Positions 16,599 to 25,289 are shown, counted from the first letter of the stretch. The stretch is 42,292 nt of DNA from Austwickia sp. TVS 96-490-7B (GCF_019331795.1 NZ_JAHPZL010000025.1:1-42292); one strand, 5' to 3'. Translations and numbers: made by a program. Notes: generated by a model not told the origin, from the sequence alone.

Positions 16599-16638
16599 AA
16601 CGTCGGTGTCCGGAAGACCTCTTCCGGACACCGACGTT
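16599..16638 (-). terminator. Perfect 18-bp hairpin downstream of the esx gene pair
   Basis: AACGTCGGTGTCCGGAAG (16599-16616) and CTTCCGGACACCGACGTT (16621-16638) are perfect arms around a 4-base loop. It starts 11 bp past the stop of the second WXG100 gene and 65 bp before the EspG-like start. There is no U-tract, as is common in actinobacteria. It probably terminates or stabilises the esx message and lowers read-through into the EspG-like gene. Confidence 0.8.
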
Positions 16639-16648
16639 ACGGGCGTGC

Positions 16649-16939
16649 TCAGCCGCCGAAACGGTTAGCGTTAGCAGACTCGGTCTGCTGGTAGCCATCG
16701 TTGGCGTTGGCCAGCGCCTTACCGATCTGTGCGAGGACGCCATTGAGGTTGGCAGCGGCGGAGTCCCAGCGGCGCTGCTTCTCGTTGTAGCTGGCGGCGG
16801 CGCTACCGGTCCAGGTCTGCACCATCGGCTGAAGCATCCGCTTCAGCTCGTCCAGCTGCTGGTTCATCTGCGTGGCGGTCTGCGCGACGTGTGACTGGGT
16901 GTTGCCCAAGCCCCCGAAATTAACGCCAATCTCGGACAT
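16649..16939 (-). CDS. WXG100 family protein (EsxA-like)
   Basis: The 96-residue helical hairpin protein has the WXG turn as WTG (VQTWTGSAAASYNEKQRRW) near its middle and a C-terminal YQQTE that fits the YxxxD/E ESX export signal. WXG100 proteins are secreted as dimers by type VII systems. ATG 16939 has GGAAGG seven bases upstream, so the further in-frame ATG at 16954 is not used. It is the second gene of a pair with 16989-17309, 49 bp apart, and the two probably form a heterodimer. Confidence 0.92.
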   Translation of the reverse strand: MSEIGVNFGGLGNTQSHVAQTATQMNQQLDELKRMLQPMVQTWTGSAAASYNEKQRRWDSAAANLNGVLAQIGKALANANDGYQQTESANANRFGG

Positions 16940-16988
16940 AGTGAAACCTTCCATCCCTGAAGAACTACAAAAACGAGTGTGGTGGGCG

Positions 16989-17309
16989 TCAGCCCATGTT
17001 GAGGCCGGAACCGGCAGCCTTCATCCCCTGCATGCTGGCTTCTTCCTGAGCGGAGTAAGCCTTACCGGACTGACGGATCTGGTCGGCGATCTCACGCAGC
17101 GCGGTGTTGAGGTTCTTGGCTTCCGTGTTCCACTGAACCATCAGGCTCTGGAAGCTGGCCGATGCCTGACCCTTCCAGTGACCGCTGGCACTCTGGCACT
17201 CAGCCTGCAGCGACTGAAGCTTCCCCTGAATCCCCTCGTTGATCTGCTCCACCTGTGAGGCTGCACGCTGCATCGCCTCAAGTTCTGCGCCGAAACCTGC
17301 ACCGGCCAT
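16989..17309 (-). CDS. WXG100 family protein (EsxB-like)
   Basis: The 106-residue protein has two predicted helices joined by WKG (SGHWKGQASASFQ) and a C-terminal YSAQE matching the YxxxE export signal. It is the first gene of the esx pair, with GGAAGGAAC just upstream of ATG 17309. No ESX core genes (EccB/C/D/E, mycosin) are in the window, so the secretion machine must be encoded elsewhere. Confidence 0.92.
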   Translation of the reverse strand: MAGAGFGAELEAMQRAASQVEQINEGIQGKLQSLQAECQSASGHWKGQASASFQSLMVQWNTEAKNLNTALREIADQIRQSGKAYSAQEEASMQGMKAAGSGLNMG

Positions 17310-17343
17310 GATCGTTCCTTCCGTCTCGTGATACGGGGTGAGT

Positions 17344-17589
17344 TCACCCCGGTAGGATCCCCCTGCACGGCGGCGTGTTTCGGAAGTTACACCGAGTCAC
17401 TGACACGCCGCCACCGGCATCCACAGATTGTTGAATCATTGTCCACAGCATCTCGATGGCATCCCTCATGCTGTGCCACCATGATATGAGACGAACGTCC
17501 GTATCGCTGGTGCTCAGCAGAACAAACCTCATGAAGTGGGGTGATTCAACGCTGCCCACGAAGATGTCCGGGTCAGCCGGGTTGAACAT
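17344..17589 (-). CDS. Weak hypothetical ORF upstream of the esx pair
   Basis: A reading frame of about 81 codons lies 35 bp upstream of the EsxB-like gene on the same strand. Its first 55 residues have a plausible mix (FNPADPDIFVGSVESPH, then SWWHSMRDAIEMLWTMIQQ), but the last 25 look random and no good ribosome binding site precedes it. It may be a remnant or not a gene. The rest of the 17310-17691 gap shows nothing else. Confidence 0.22.
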   Translation of the reverse strand: MFNPADPDIFVGSVESPHFMRFVLLSTSDTDVRLISWWHSMRDAIEMLWTMIQQSVDAGGGVSVTRCNFRNTPPCRGILPG

Positions 17590-17691
17590 GTGCACAACGG
17601 ACCGGCTAGTCCCAAGGAATGGTCACTCAGTGAATGCACAGCAGGTGCCCGCAGGCTGAGAAGTCCCGTGTTCCGTTCTCCAGGGAGAGCC

Positions 17692-18462
17692 ATGTCTCAG
17701 GCCACCGGCCAGTTCCCCCCGCATGACATCGCATCGCAGGTTGCCACCAGACGAGCCCGCCACCCGTCCGGGCCCCGCCTGCCCGGAACGTTCTTGCATT
17801 GGTGGTCGGCTGGCGTGTTTCTGCTCTTCGCCGGGGTGCTCCTGGGGTGGTATGTCACCGTTCGAGGACCGGTGGGCACCGGCGAGATGGCTGTGGACCA
17901 ATGGCTGCACGACCATCAACGGCCGTGGCTGGATGGGCTCTCTGTCGTCGTAGCGCTCGGGCTGGGACCTATCGCCGCGCCGATCACGATCCTGCTGATG
18001 GGCGCCGTGGTCTGGCGGCGCCACCGATGGGCCGCAACAGTGGCGGTGGTGACCACCATGATCGGATGGCTATCTGTGGGGTTCGGCAAACTGTTTTTTC
18101 ACCGGGCGCGGCCCCCTTTTGCCTCGGCGGACACGCTCTCATTTGAGGGTCAACATGACAGCTTTCCCTCCGGACATGTCGCCTTCGCTGTCGCCCTGAC
18201 ACTGGCGTTGGTCCTCGCTGCCAGGGCCATGAAACGCTCCACGCTCCTCATCTGGATTGTGGGGATCATGGTGACCGCGGTTGTCGCGGTGGCACGGATG
18301 TACGCTGGCGCTCATTTCTGGGGAGATGTCGCGGCGGCCCCGCTTTTCGCAGGAGGCGGAGTGTGCTGTCTTATTGCCTGTTGGTCCACTCTCCCGGTGA
18401 TCTGGCAAGACGGGATATACGAAAGCCTGACCCACATCCGGAGACACCAACGCCGTCACTAA
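17692..18462 (+). CDS. PAP2-family membrane phosphatase
   Basis: The 256-residue protein has about six membrane segments and the three-part PAP2 active site: KLFFHRARP (KxxxxxxRP), PSGH (in DSFPSGHVAFA) and ARMYAGAHFWGDV (the SRxxxxxHxxxD motif with Ala for Ser). It would remove phosphate from lipid phosphates such as phosphatidic acid or undecaprenyl pyrophosphate at the outer face of the membrane. ATG 17692 has CAGGGAGAG just upstream; the open frame to 17590 is not conserved-looking. It overlaps the next gene tail to tail by 4 bp. Confidence 0.9.
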   Translation: MSQATGQFPPHDIASQVATRRARHPSGPRLPGTFLHWWSAGVFLLFAGVLLGWYVTVRGPVGTGEMAVDQWLHDHQRPWLDGLSVVVALGLGPIAAPITILLMGAVVWRRHRWAATVAVVTTMIGWLSVGFGKLFFHRARPPFASADTLSFEGQHDSFPSGHVAFAVALTLALVLAARAMKRSTLLIWIVGIMVTAVVAVARMYAGAHFWGDVAAAPLFAGGGVCCLIACWSTLPVIWQDGIYESLTHIRRHQRRH

Positions 18463-18863
18463 ATCGCCAGCAGCGCCCGCCCTGCCGGGTAGCGGGCGGC
18501 TGACTGCCTCGCCAGATCCACGCAGAGCACAGTCAACGGCAGCTCGGCCACTGCCGCCATGGCCACAGCCCGCCACAGCTGCGACCCGTCGACCCAGGCC
18601 GTCCCGACATCGACGCAGGCATCAATGAGCAGCAACGTTGCCGCCGCGACTGCGAAGAAGACCGCCGAAGAGGACCGGCGTAACGCCAGGACACCACCCA
18701 CTCCCAACGCGAGCAATTCCAGCAGATCCCAACATTGCCACCACCGGTCGTTGTCGGCACCGGCAGGCAACACCACGCCCAGCATCGGGATCCACACCAG
18801 GAGCAACGCAGCAGAACCCAGCATGACCACCGACAGCTGCTGGCGGGTGGCGATGGTGGTCAT
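18459..18863 (-). CDS. Small integral membrane protein, unknown function
   Basis: The 134-residue protein has four hydrophobic segments (about 12-32, 47-60, 67-85 and 94-112) and no recognised domain. ATG 18863 is favoured by GAGGAG five bases upstream; GTG 18866 is in frame. It lies downstream of the Mrp operon on the same strand, 151 bp from mrpG, and may be co-transcribed unless the small hairpin at 18899-18915 ends that transcript. Confidence 0.6.
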   Translation of the reverse strand: MTTIATRQQLSVVMLGSAALLLVWIPMLGVVLPAGADNDRWWQCWDLLELLALGVGGVLALRRSSSAVFFAVAAATLLLIDACVDVGTAWVDGSQLWRAVAMAAVAELPLTVLCVDLARQSAARYPAGRALLAI

Positions 18864-18898
18864 CACGGCTCCTCTGCGGGGACGGGGCAGCGCCGTAC

Positions 18899-18915
18899 GA
18901 CGGTCGAGGACCGTC
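18899..18915 (-). terminator. Short hairpin after the Mrp operon
   Basis: GACGGTC and GACCGTC form a 7-bp stem with a 3-base loop, about 100 bp past the mrpG stop. There is no T-tract, so terminator activity is uncertain. Confidence 0.25.
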
Positions 18916-19013
18916 AGTGCAGCGGGGACACCTCCACCATCGGACGTGCACCCTCCGATCCGCTCGGAAGAAGCTATGACCTCACTGTGAACGCCACGTC
19001 GCGCAGGTCACCC

Positions 19014-19382
19014 TCACGCCTTGGGCTGCTCAGCCAAATCCTGGGGTGAAGTCCGCGGGTCCACCGGGGCTCCCGAGAGGTACGCCGCCCGCGCCAGCAC
19101 GTTACTCGCCAGCGAAGACACCACCAGCAGCGCTCCGATCGTGGCGATGACTTTGATCAGGTCGATCGCTGAAAACCCTGCCACGAGGACCCGGTTGAGA
19201 TATCCCGCGAGGACAATCAACGGCAGGCCTAAACCGGTGGCCGGGCTCAAGACGTTGATCCGGGAAAAGGCGTCCCGCTCGCGGACCATCGCGATCGCGC
19301 TGATCACCATGATCAACGCCCCGAGGACCACCAGGACAGGGATCAGCGCCTCGAGGACGACTTGGGGGGAACCGCCGGTCAT
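19014..19382 (-). CDS. mrpG: Na+/H+ antiporter subunit MrpG/MnhG
   Basis: The 122-residue last subunit of the Mrp complex has three membrane helices (ALIPVLVVLGALIMVISAIA, then PLIVLAGYL, then LIKVIATIGALLVVSSLASNVLARAAY) and the typical RERDAFSRINVLSP loop. The C-terminal tail is charged. ATG 19382 overlaps the mrpF stop by 4 bp. The open frame upstream of this ATG is shadow sequence in mrpF/mrpE. Confidence 0.9.
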   Translation of the reverse strand: MTGGSPQVVLEALIPVLVVLGALIMVISAIAMVRERDAFSRINVLSPATGLGLPLIVLAGYLNRVLVAGFSAIDLIKVIATIGALLVVSSLASNVLARAAYLSGAPVDPRTSPQDLAEQPKA

Positions 19383-19639
19383 CGTCGTCCTCTCGTGATG
19401 ATGCGAGCTAGAGCTACTGTGGCCAAAATGCCCAGCAGCGCCGCGAGGAGGGCGGCATCCACCGCCGCTGCGGAATCGGTCACCATGCCGAGCATCACCA
19501 GCAGCCCGACAGTGGAAAAAAAGACCAAGTCGCCGACCACCGCGCGGCTCGCGCCGTCCTTTGCGGTGGCGACCCGCACGAGTCCCAGCACCACTGCTGC
19601 GCCGAGCAGCAGACCAGCGATCGTCAGACCGATGATCAT
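19379..19639 (-). CDS. mrpF: Na+/H+ antiporter subunit MrpF/MnhF
   Basis: The 86-residue subunit has three membrane helices and the family-typical DGASRAVVGDLVFFSTVG segment after the first helix. It is part of the hetero-oligomeric Mrp complex. It overlaps mrpE and mrpG by 4 bp each. Confidence 0.9.
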   Translation of the reverse strand: MIIGLTIAGLLLGAAVVLGLVRVATAKDGASRAVVGDLVFFSTVGLLVMLGMVTDSAAAVDAALLAALLGILATVALARIITRGRR

Positions 19640-20031
19640 GGGCTCTCCTCTCCTCGAACGCTGGGGTGGGGCGGGATAGCGGGGAGTTCCTTAGCGGTGC
19701 CGCGAGACGCCCGCAGCAATCTGGTCTCCATGTCGTACAAACCATCTAGGGCTTCTTGCCGGGACTTGGCAAACATGGCGTGCACAAAGAGCGTGGGCGG
19801 ACTGTCTCCGTCCGCGGCGGCCGTGCCCAACACGAGGGTTCCTGGTGTGATGGTGATGGAACTCGCCAGGATGGTGATCTCCAAGTCGGAGGCGCAGCGC
19901 AGGGGCATTTCCACGATTGCTGGGGTGCTGATCGTGCGCGGATGGATCGCTGCGACCGCGACCTGCCACGAGCCGAGAAGGACTTCACGTACGAGGAACG
20001 CGAGGTACGTCGCCTTGTGCCACAGTTTCAT
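19636..20031 (-). CDS. mrpE: Na+/H+ antiporter subunit MrpE/MnhE
   Basis: The 131-residue protein matches the C-terminal part of MrpE: LVREVLLGSWQVAVAAIHP, then the SSITITPGTLVL motif, then FVHAMFA. It is shorter than the usual roughly 160 residues because the N-terminal membrane helices are reduced, which is common in actinobacterial MrpE. It overlaps mrpD and mrpF by 4 bp. Confidence 0.88.
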   Translation of the reverse strand: MKLWHKATYLAFLVREVLLGSWQVAVAAIHPRTISTPAIVEMPLRCASDLEITILASSITITPGTLVLGTAAADGDSPPTLFVHAMFAKSRQEALDGLYDMETRLLRASRGTAKELPAIPPHPSVRGEESP

Positions 20032-21581
20032 CGCAGGACCGCCTGGACGTATGGACCTAGATCCAGTAGACCTCGGGCGGCTCGATCAGCCACGGGGAAC
20101 AACCAGCCTGCGCCGAGGAACATCGCCACCGAGAGTGCTGCCATCACTGCTCCTGGGGCGATCAATCGCGCCGACACCCGGTGGTCTTCGGGGAGAGGCA
20201 TCAAGTCACCTCGACCAGAAGCGGCGTCGTCCGGGCGATATCGGCTCATCGGTTTGCCCCAGAAAACGTCCCCCCACAGTCGTTGCACCGCGATCAAGGA
20301 GACCACAGAGGACAGCACGATCGCGATCACGATGACGATGTTCAACCAGTTGGTGGACGCTGCGACTGTCGCGGTGACCAGACCGACCTTGCCCCACAGA
20401 CCAGAGGTGGGGGGCAACCCCACGAGGGAGAACAACCCCAGTGCGATCACGACCGCCACCGCGGGATCACGTTTGATCAGACCATTCAATCGATCGAAGC
20501 GGCCGGTTCCGTAGGTCTTTTCGATCGCACCGGCGCCCATCACCAGGGCTCCCATCGTGACGATGTGATGGGCCATGTAGAACAGGCCAGCGGCCAGAGA
20601 CGCGCTGGTGAAGACCACCAGGCCTATCAAGATATGACCCACGCCGCTGACCATCTGATAGGCCAGCGCTGACCGGATCCGGCGTTCACCGACCGTGGAG
20701 AGCGCACCCACCACCATGGTGACGACGACAACCAGAGCTAAGACTGGCATCCACGGAGCGGCGGTACCGCCGTAAACGGTCGCGTAGATCCGGTACAACC
20801 CGTACAAGGCGACTTTGGTGTGCAACCCACTGAACAGGGCCATCACCCCCGGGGAGGTGGCCGGGTAGGCACGGGGCAGCCAGCCGTGGACCGGGACCAC
20901 TCCGCCCTTAATCGACAAGGCCAACAGCACTAGGGCGACTGCAGCTCCTGCGCGAGGATCTTTCGCGGCGACTCCGACAAGCGCAGCCAGATTGGCCGTG
21001 CCCGTCACGCCGTACACAAATCCCACCCCGATCAGGAGGAACGTGCTGGTCACGAGGTTGACGACGATAAACATTCGGGCGACACCCAGTCGTCGCCACG
21101 TCCCGGTCAAGGCGAGAAGAGCGTACGACGGCAGCAGCATGACCTCGACAAACACAAACAGGTTGAACATGTCTGCGGTCAAGAGAGCCCCGTTGACGCC
21201 GGCGGTCAACATCAGCGCTAGCGACGGCACGAACCGGTATCGGTCTTCACCCGTGCAGATGAGGAAAATGTTGCTCATCATCGTCGCCATACCGGTGATG
21301 ACCAGCATCCCGGCGGAAAGTGTGTCCGAGGCAAAGGGAATGGCGATGCCAGGGACGTATCCGCCGACGCCATGCGCGAGCACCGGCACCTGCCGGTGTA
21401 AGCACACCAGAGCGACACCGCCGGTGAGGACGGCCAAGGGCACCCCGACCATCAGAGTGCGTTCCACCCAGGCGCGCCGCCAGATGACGGTCAGAGCAGC
21501 GGCTGCCAGCGGTAACGCCACAAACAACGGCAGGTAGATGGCCCAGGACTGGGCAGTCAACTGTGGGTCCGCGGAGATCAT
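20028..21581 (-). CDS. mrpD: Na+/H+ antiporter subunit MrpD/MnhD
   Basis: The 517-residue polytopic protein is homologous to the NuoL/M/N proton-pumping subunits of complex I. It has about 14 helices, a conserved Glu in helix 5 (FVFVEVMLLPSYALLAL) and the Lys-containing helices (ALSIKGGVVPVHGWLPRAYP, with HTKVALYGLYR) of the proton_antipo_M domain. It should form part of the ion path of the Mrp complex, which exports Na+ against H+. It overlaps mrpC and mrpE by 4 bp. Confidence 0.93.
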   Translation of the reverse strand: MISADPQLTAQSWAIYLPLFVALPLAAAALTVIWRRAWVERTLMVGVPLAVLTGGVALVCLHRQVPVLAHGVGGYVPGIAIPFASDTLSAGMLVITGMATMMSNIFLICTGEDRYRFVPSLALMLTAGVNGALLTADMFNLFVFVEVMLLPSYALLALTGTWRRLGVARMFIVVNLVTSTFLLIGVGFVYGVTGTANLAALVGVAAKDPRAGAAVALVLLALSIKGGVVPVHGWLPRAYPATSPGVMALFSGLHTKVALYGLYRIYATVYGGTAAPWMPVLALVVVVTMVVGALSTVGERRIRSALAYQMVSGVGHILIGLVVFTSASLAAGLFYMAHHIVTMGALVMGAGAIEKTYGTGRFDRLNGLIKRDPAVAVVIALGLFSLVGLPPTSGLWGKVGLVTATVAASTNWLNIVIVIAIVLSSVVSLIAVQRLWGDVFWGKPMSRYRPDDAASGRGDLMPLPEDHRVSARLIAPGAVMAALSVAMFLGAGWLFPVADRAARGLLDLGPYVQAVLR

Positions 21582-21910
21582 CGGTCGTGGGTCTCCCCGG
21601 TCGAGGGTGCCAGATGGGTGTCGTCATTGTGTCCCAGCACCGCCAGCATCAACATCAGCACAGTCACGGCCAGGGTGATCACGATCGCCGTGAGCACGAA
21701 GGCTTGCGGGAGCGGGTCAGCCATTTCGGTGATCCCGGTGCGGCCGGTGATGGGTTCGCCACGCCAGGCAGTCACCCCGGCGGTCAACAGGATCAGGTTG
21801 GTGGCGTGGCTGAGCAGGCCGATCCCAAAGACGATCCGCACCATGCTGCGTTGCAGCACCAGGTAGGTGCCTCCGGTGACGAGCAGGGCCACAGTTCCGG
21901 CGATGATCAT
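21578..21910 (-). CDS. mrpC: Na+/H+ antiporter subunit MrpC/MnhC
   Basis: The 110-residue NuoK-like subunit has three helices, including GIGLLSHATNLILLTAG with the family's Asn-Leu pattern and the terminal DPLPQAFVLTAIVITLAVTVLML. It overlaps mrpA and mrpD by 4 bp. Confidence 0.92.
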   Translation of the reverse strand: MIIAGTVALLVTGGTYLVLQRSMVRIVFGIGLLSHATNLILLTAGVTAWRGEPITGRTGITEMADPLPQAFVLTAIVITLAVTVLMLMLAVLGHNDDTHLAPSTGETHDR

Positions 21911-24903
21911 CGTCCGACCTCCTTGGGGCGGCGGCCGCTGGCCAGATGGGTGGTGCGGACCCCGACCCGCATGGGGCCAGCACCGGCGGGTTCACCGCGC
22001 ACGGTGTCTAGCGGTCCGCTAAGTTCGCCTTCGACGCTTTCGTCGACGCGTTCCCTGGTCGCTTCTCCACCGGAGTGTTCGGTGCTGGCCGCTGAGGTGC
22101 CCAACAGGTTGAAGGTCATCATGACGAGCCCCAACACAGCCAGGTAGACGCCGATGTCGAAGAGCATTGACGACGTGAGGTGAACGCTGCCCAGGTGGCC
22201 GTGCAGTGGTTCGAGGAAGGAGCCCTGCCCGACGAGTCCCCACAGGCCGGTCAGCACGGCCATGAGGATCCCGGAGCCGATCAGGCGCAGCGGTAGCCGC
22301 GGCGGGCCGATCTGGCGGTCTCGGGAGGTCGATAGGTAGGTCAAGCCGACCGCTGCCGACCCGATGAGTGCCGCGATGAAACCACCGCCAGGTTCGTTGT
22401 GGCCACGCAGGAAAATCAGCCCAGACAAGCCAGCCAACACTGGCACGACGAAACGCAGCATCAGTTGCAACCCCAGCACGTTGCTCCACGCTGAGGTGAT
22501 CGCCCGGTGAGCGGTGCTCCCCTCAGGTCGCAATGCCGGCGCTGGTTCGGCTTGCTCGTCGCCGCGCAGCCGTGTCACTGGGTCGATGTGTTGGTGACGC
22601 ACGGTGGAGAGGATGGCGACGAGCGCCACCCCGGTCATCCCGAGGACAGCGAGTTCACCGAGGGTGTCCAAGGCACGGAACTCGACGAGGATCACGTTGA
22701 CGATGTTGGCGCCGCCGGAGACGCCGGAGGCGTGTTCCTGGTAGTAGTCGGTGACGCCACCGTCGGCGCGGCGCCCGTTGAGCAGGAATGTCGCGGCACC
22801 AGCGGTCATACCGACTCCGCAGGCCAGCGCCAGCGCCCAGGCGCGGCGCCGCGGCGCTGCTTCGCCGAACTGTCGGGGCAGCTTTTGCAACACCAGCATC
22901 ATCACCACCACGGTGAGTGATTCCACGAGCAGCTGGGTCAAGGTGACGTCGGGGGCTCCCAACGCGAGGATCTGCACGGTGCACAACGCCCCTACTGCAG
23001 ATAGCGACACCACCGCTGCGAGACGGTTGCGGGCACTGCAGACCATCGCTACTGCGGCAGCAACAAGGACAAACAGCAACAGATCGACTGGGCGGTTCAA
23101 CTCACCGGGTGGCTGCGGTACGCCGACGCTGGCGGTCGCGGCCCATAGTCCCCCACCGACCACGACGATGAACGCGCCCATCAAGGCGGTGACCTGACGA
23201 GAGGGATAGTCCACGGAGACGGGTCGTGAGCACAGCTCGCCGATCCGAACTAGGACGGCGACACCGCGGCCGATGACAGTGGCCCCGTCGCCGGAGAACA
23301 GCGGTCGTTCCCACCATGTCCACCATGCTTGACGGCGCAGGACCAGCACGGTCCCGAGGAGGAACACTGCGGCGGTCGCGGCGAGTTCTACCGTGAATCC
23401 ATGCCATAAGGACAGGTGGACGTGGGCGGCGTCACCATCTGTCGTCGAGCCACCGAGGGCGGCACGCAAAGCCTGATGCACGGGGGTGTCTAGAGCGGAA
23501 ACCAACAAGCCCAGTGGGACTCCAGCCAGGATGGGCAGGGCTGCAGGTGCGACGAGTGCGGCATGGGGGCGCTCGACCGGGCGGTCGTCGGTGCCATCGA
23601 TGAAAGCGCCGAAGACGACCTTGGCACAGTAGACGAAGGTCAGCACGCTCGCGGAGGCTGCCACCACCAAGGCAGCGGCGCCGTACCAGGTGGGGGTGTC
23701 GTGCCCTCCGGCGTACAGCAAACCGCTGAACAGTGACTCTTTTGAGACGAACCCGAGCAGCGGGGGGATACCGGCCATGGACGCGCAGCCGATCGCTGTG
23801 ACGATGAAGGTGACCGGCATCGCGCTGCGCAACGGGGGCATCCGGCGGATATCGCGAGTGTGGACGGCGTGGTCGACCACGCCGACCATCATGAACAGAC
23901 CTGACTTGAACAGTGCGTGGGCGATGGTGTGCAGTACGGCCGCAGCGAGGGCTGCCGCCGTACCGACTCCGATCGTGGCGACCAGCAGACCGAGCTGAGA
24001 GACCGTGGAGTAGGCCATCAGTTTTTTGAGGTCGTGCTGCTGGCAGGCGAACCATCCGCCCAGGCACGCCGTCACCAGTCCGGTGACAGTGAGAGCAATA
24101 TTCCAGGTGGTCACTGCCTGAAACGCAGGGGTGAACCGGAGGAGCAGGAAGATCCCAGCTTTGACCACGGCCGCAGCGTGCAGGTAGGCACTGACTGGGG
24201 TGATCGCGGCCATCGCGTCGGGCAGCCACACGTGGAAGGGGAACTGCGCGGACTTGGTGAACCCAGCAATAGCCACGAGGGTCGCGGCGAGCGCGGCGAA
24301 TCCGGGGTCTTCGCGCCACACCGGGTGGGCCAGGGCCGTGGACAGTGTGGTCGTACCCGTCCGATGGGTGATCGCAGCGACCGCGACGAGCAGCGACAAC
24401 CCACCGACGAAGGTGATGAGCAGGGTGCGCATGGAGGCCTGCTCGCCAGCATGACCGGAGCGGGCAATCAGCAGGAACGACGCGATGCTGGTCAGCTCCC
24501 AGCAGATGAAAAGCAGGATCATGTCGTCCGCGAGAACCAAGCCGACCATGGCCAGCGTGAAGGTCGTCATGATCAGGTAGAAGCTGATCTGAGGGCCTGG
24601 GCCGAGATAACTCGCCGAATAGGCAAACACGATCGCGCCGATGATCAGCGCGATCAGCGCGAAGAGCACGCCCAGGCCGTCGGCACGCAACGCCAGGTCG
24701 ACGTGCAGAGCGGGCACCCATGGGGTGCGCCAGCTGGGGGTGTGGCCGGTCATCACGTCCGCCACCACCGGCCAGAGCACCGCTGTGGCCAGCAGATAGA
24801 GCGCGGCGAGCGGCCAACCAGCGGCACGTCCCATCCGGGAGGCCGCGACCGGTGCCGAGACGACGGCCACGGCCAGCGTGAGCAGCGTGGCCACCATGGG
24901 CAT
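21907..24903 (-). CDS. mrpA: Na+/H+ antiporter subunit MrpA with fused MrpB domain
   Basis: The 998-residue subunit is homologous to NuoL. Residues 1 to about 500 hold the proton-antiporter core (FICWELTSIASFLLIARS, then FTKSAQFPFHVWLPDAMAAITPVSAYLHAAAVVKAGIFL in sequence). The C-terminal third adds a DUF4040-like region (LFVLVAAAVAMVCSARNRLAAVVSLSAVG) and, after about residue 770, an MnhB domain (LRFVVPVLAGLSGLIFLRGHNEPGGGF). The A/B fusion is usual in actinobacteria, so there is no separate mrpB. It is the first gene of the six-gene operon, reading leftward; the promoter should lie in 24904-25050. Confidence 0.94.
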   Translation of the reverse strand: MPMVATLLTLAVAVVSAPVAASRMGRAAGWPLAALYLLATAVLWPVVADVMTGHTPSWRTPWVPALHVDLALRADGLGVLFALIALIIGAIVFAYSASYLGPGPQISFYLIMTTFTLAMVGLVLADDMILLFICWELTSIASFLLIARSGHAGEQASMRTLLITFVGGLSLLVAVAAITHRTGTTTLSTALAHPVWREDPGFAALAATLVAIAGFTKSAQFPFHVWLPDAMAAITPVSAYLHAAAVVKAGIFLLLRFTPAFQAVTTWNIALTVTGLVTACLGGWFACQQHDLKKLMAYSTVSQLGLLVATIGVGTAAALAAAVLHTIAHALFKSGLFMMVGVVDHAVHTRDIRRMPPLRSAMPVTFIVTAIGCASMAGIPPLLGFVSKESLFSGLLYAGGHDTPTWYGAAALVVAASASVLTFVYCAKVVFGAFIDGTDDRPVERPHAALVAPAALPILAGVPLGLLVSALDTPVHQALRAALGGSTTDGDAAHVHLSLWHGFTVELAATAAVFLLGTVLVLRRQAWWTWWERPLFSGDGATVIGRGVAVLVRIGELCSRPVSVDYPSRQVTALMGAFIVVVGGGLWAATASVGVPQPPGELNRPVDLLLFVLVAAAVAMVCSARNRLAAVVSLSAVGALCTVQILALGAPDVTLTQLLVESLTVVVMMLVLQKLPRQFGEAAPRRRAWALALACGVGMTAGAATFLLNGRRADGGVTDYYQEHASGVSGGANIVNVILVEFRALDTLGELAVLGMTGVALVAILSTVRHQHIDPVTRLRGDEQAEPAPALRPEGSTAHRAITSAWSNVLGLQLMLRFVVPVLAGLSGLIFLRGHNEPGGGFIAALIGSAAVGLTYLSTSRDRQIGPPRLPLRLIGSGILMAVLTGLWGLVGQGSFLEPLHGHLGSVHLTSSMLFDIGVYLAVLGLVMMTFNLLGTSAASTEHSGGEATRERVDESVEGELSGPLDTVRGEPAGAGPMRVGVRTTHLASGRRPKEVGR

Positions 24904-24974
24904 ACAGAGGTCCTTCGGTGATGGCTCGAGATGAGCGCATGGACGGGTGGGGTGCTCAACGGCGAGCGGGTGCC

Positions 24975-25004
24975 GTGACCACTGACCGCAGTGGTAGTGG
25001 TCAC
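24975..25004. promoter_or_regulatory. Inverted repeat upstream of the Mrp operon
   Basis: GTGACCACT (24975-24983) and AGTGGTCAC (24996-25004) are perfect 9-bp arms, with an inner alternative CCACTG/CAGTGG pairing. It lies 72 bp upstream of mrpA and may be an operator or a 5'-leader hairpin. No regulator is identified. Confidence 0.35.
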
Positions 25005-25178
25005 GCCGGTGGCCTTGGTGCGGCTATCGACGGGAGAGGTGCGGCACAACTACCTACGAAGGTACCGCTTTTCCACGGTTTCGTTGCAGGTCGCAGGTGG
25101 GTGAGCGGTCGGTAGTCGAGGTCGCCCCGCTAGCGTCCGCGCTGGTGATGAGGCCAGGTGAACGTCGAAGGTGACCAT

Positions 25179-25280
25179 ATGGCGACCTGTCTGGGGCGGT
25201 CGGCGACGCAGGTTCTCGCGAGCCGGTTCATCAACGACCGGCTCGTGGAACTGCAGCGTCTCGGCTCCTGGGCGAGGTGA
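25179..25280 (+). CDS. Small ORF (33 aa) just upstream of the cyclophilin gene
   Basis: ATG 25179 has GAAGG about eight bases upstream, and about 88% of its codons end in G or C. The peptide (MATCLGRSATQVL, then RFINDRLVELQRLGSWAR) is amphipathic in its second half. It stops 9 bp before the cyclophilin GTG start, so it could be a coupled small gene. The CGAGCCGGT/ACCGGCTCG 9-bp inverted repeat (25219-25245) falls inside it. No family is recognised. Confidence 0.35.
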   Translation: MATCLGRSATQVLASRFINDRLVELQRLGSWAR

Positions 25281-25289
25281 GGGTGCGCC

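Noticed and set aside
19014-24903. mrpA-mrpB fusion as a novelty
   Set aside because: This fusion is usual in actinobacterial and many other Mrp operons.
22507-24921. Several long plus-strand frames (for example 23917-24921) across mrpA
   Set aside because: They lie opposite a complete, motif-bearing MrpA frame and have biased His/Arg/Gln-rich composition.
25219-25245. 9-bp inverted repeat CGAGCCGGT/ACCGGCTCG as a terminator
   Set aside because: It lies inside a probable small coding frame and has no T-tract; chance pairing in GC-rich coding DNA is likely.
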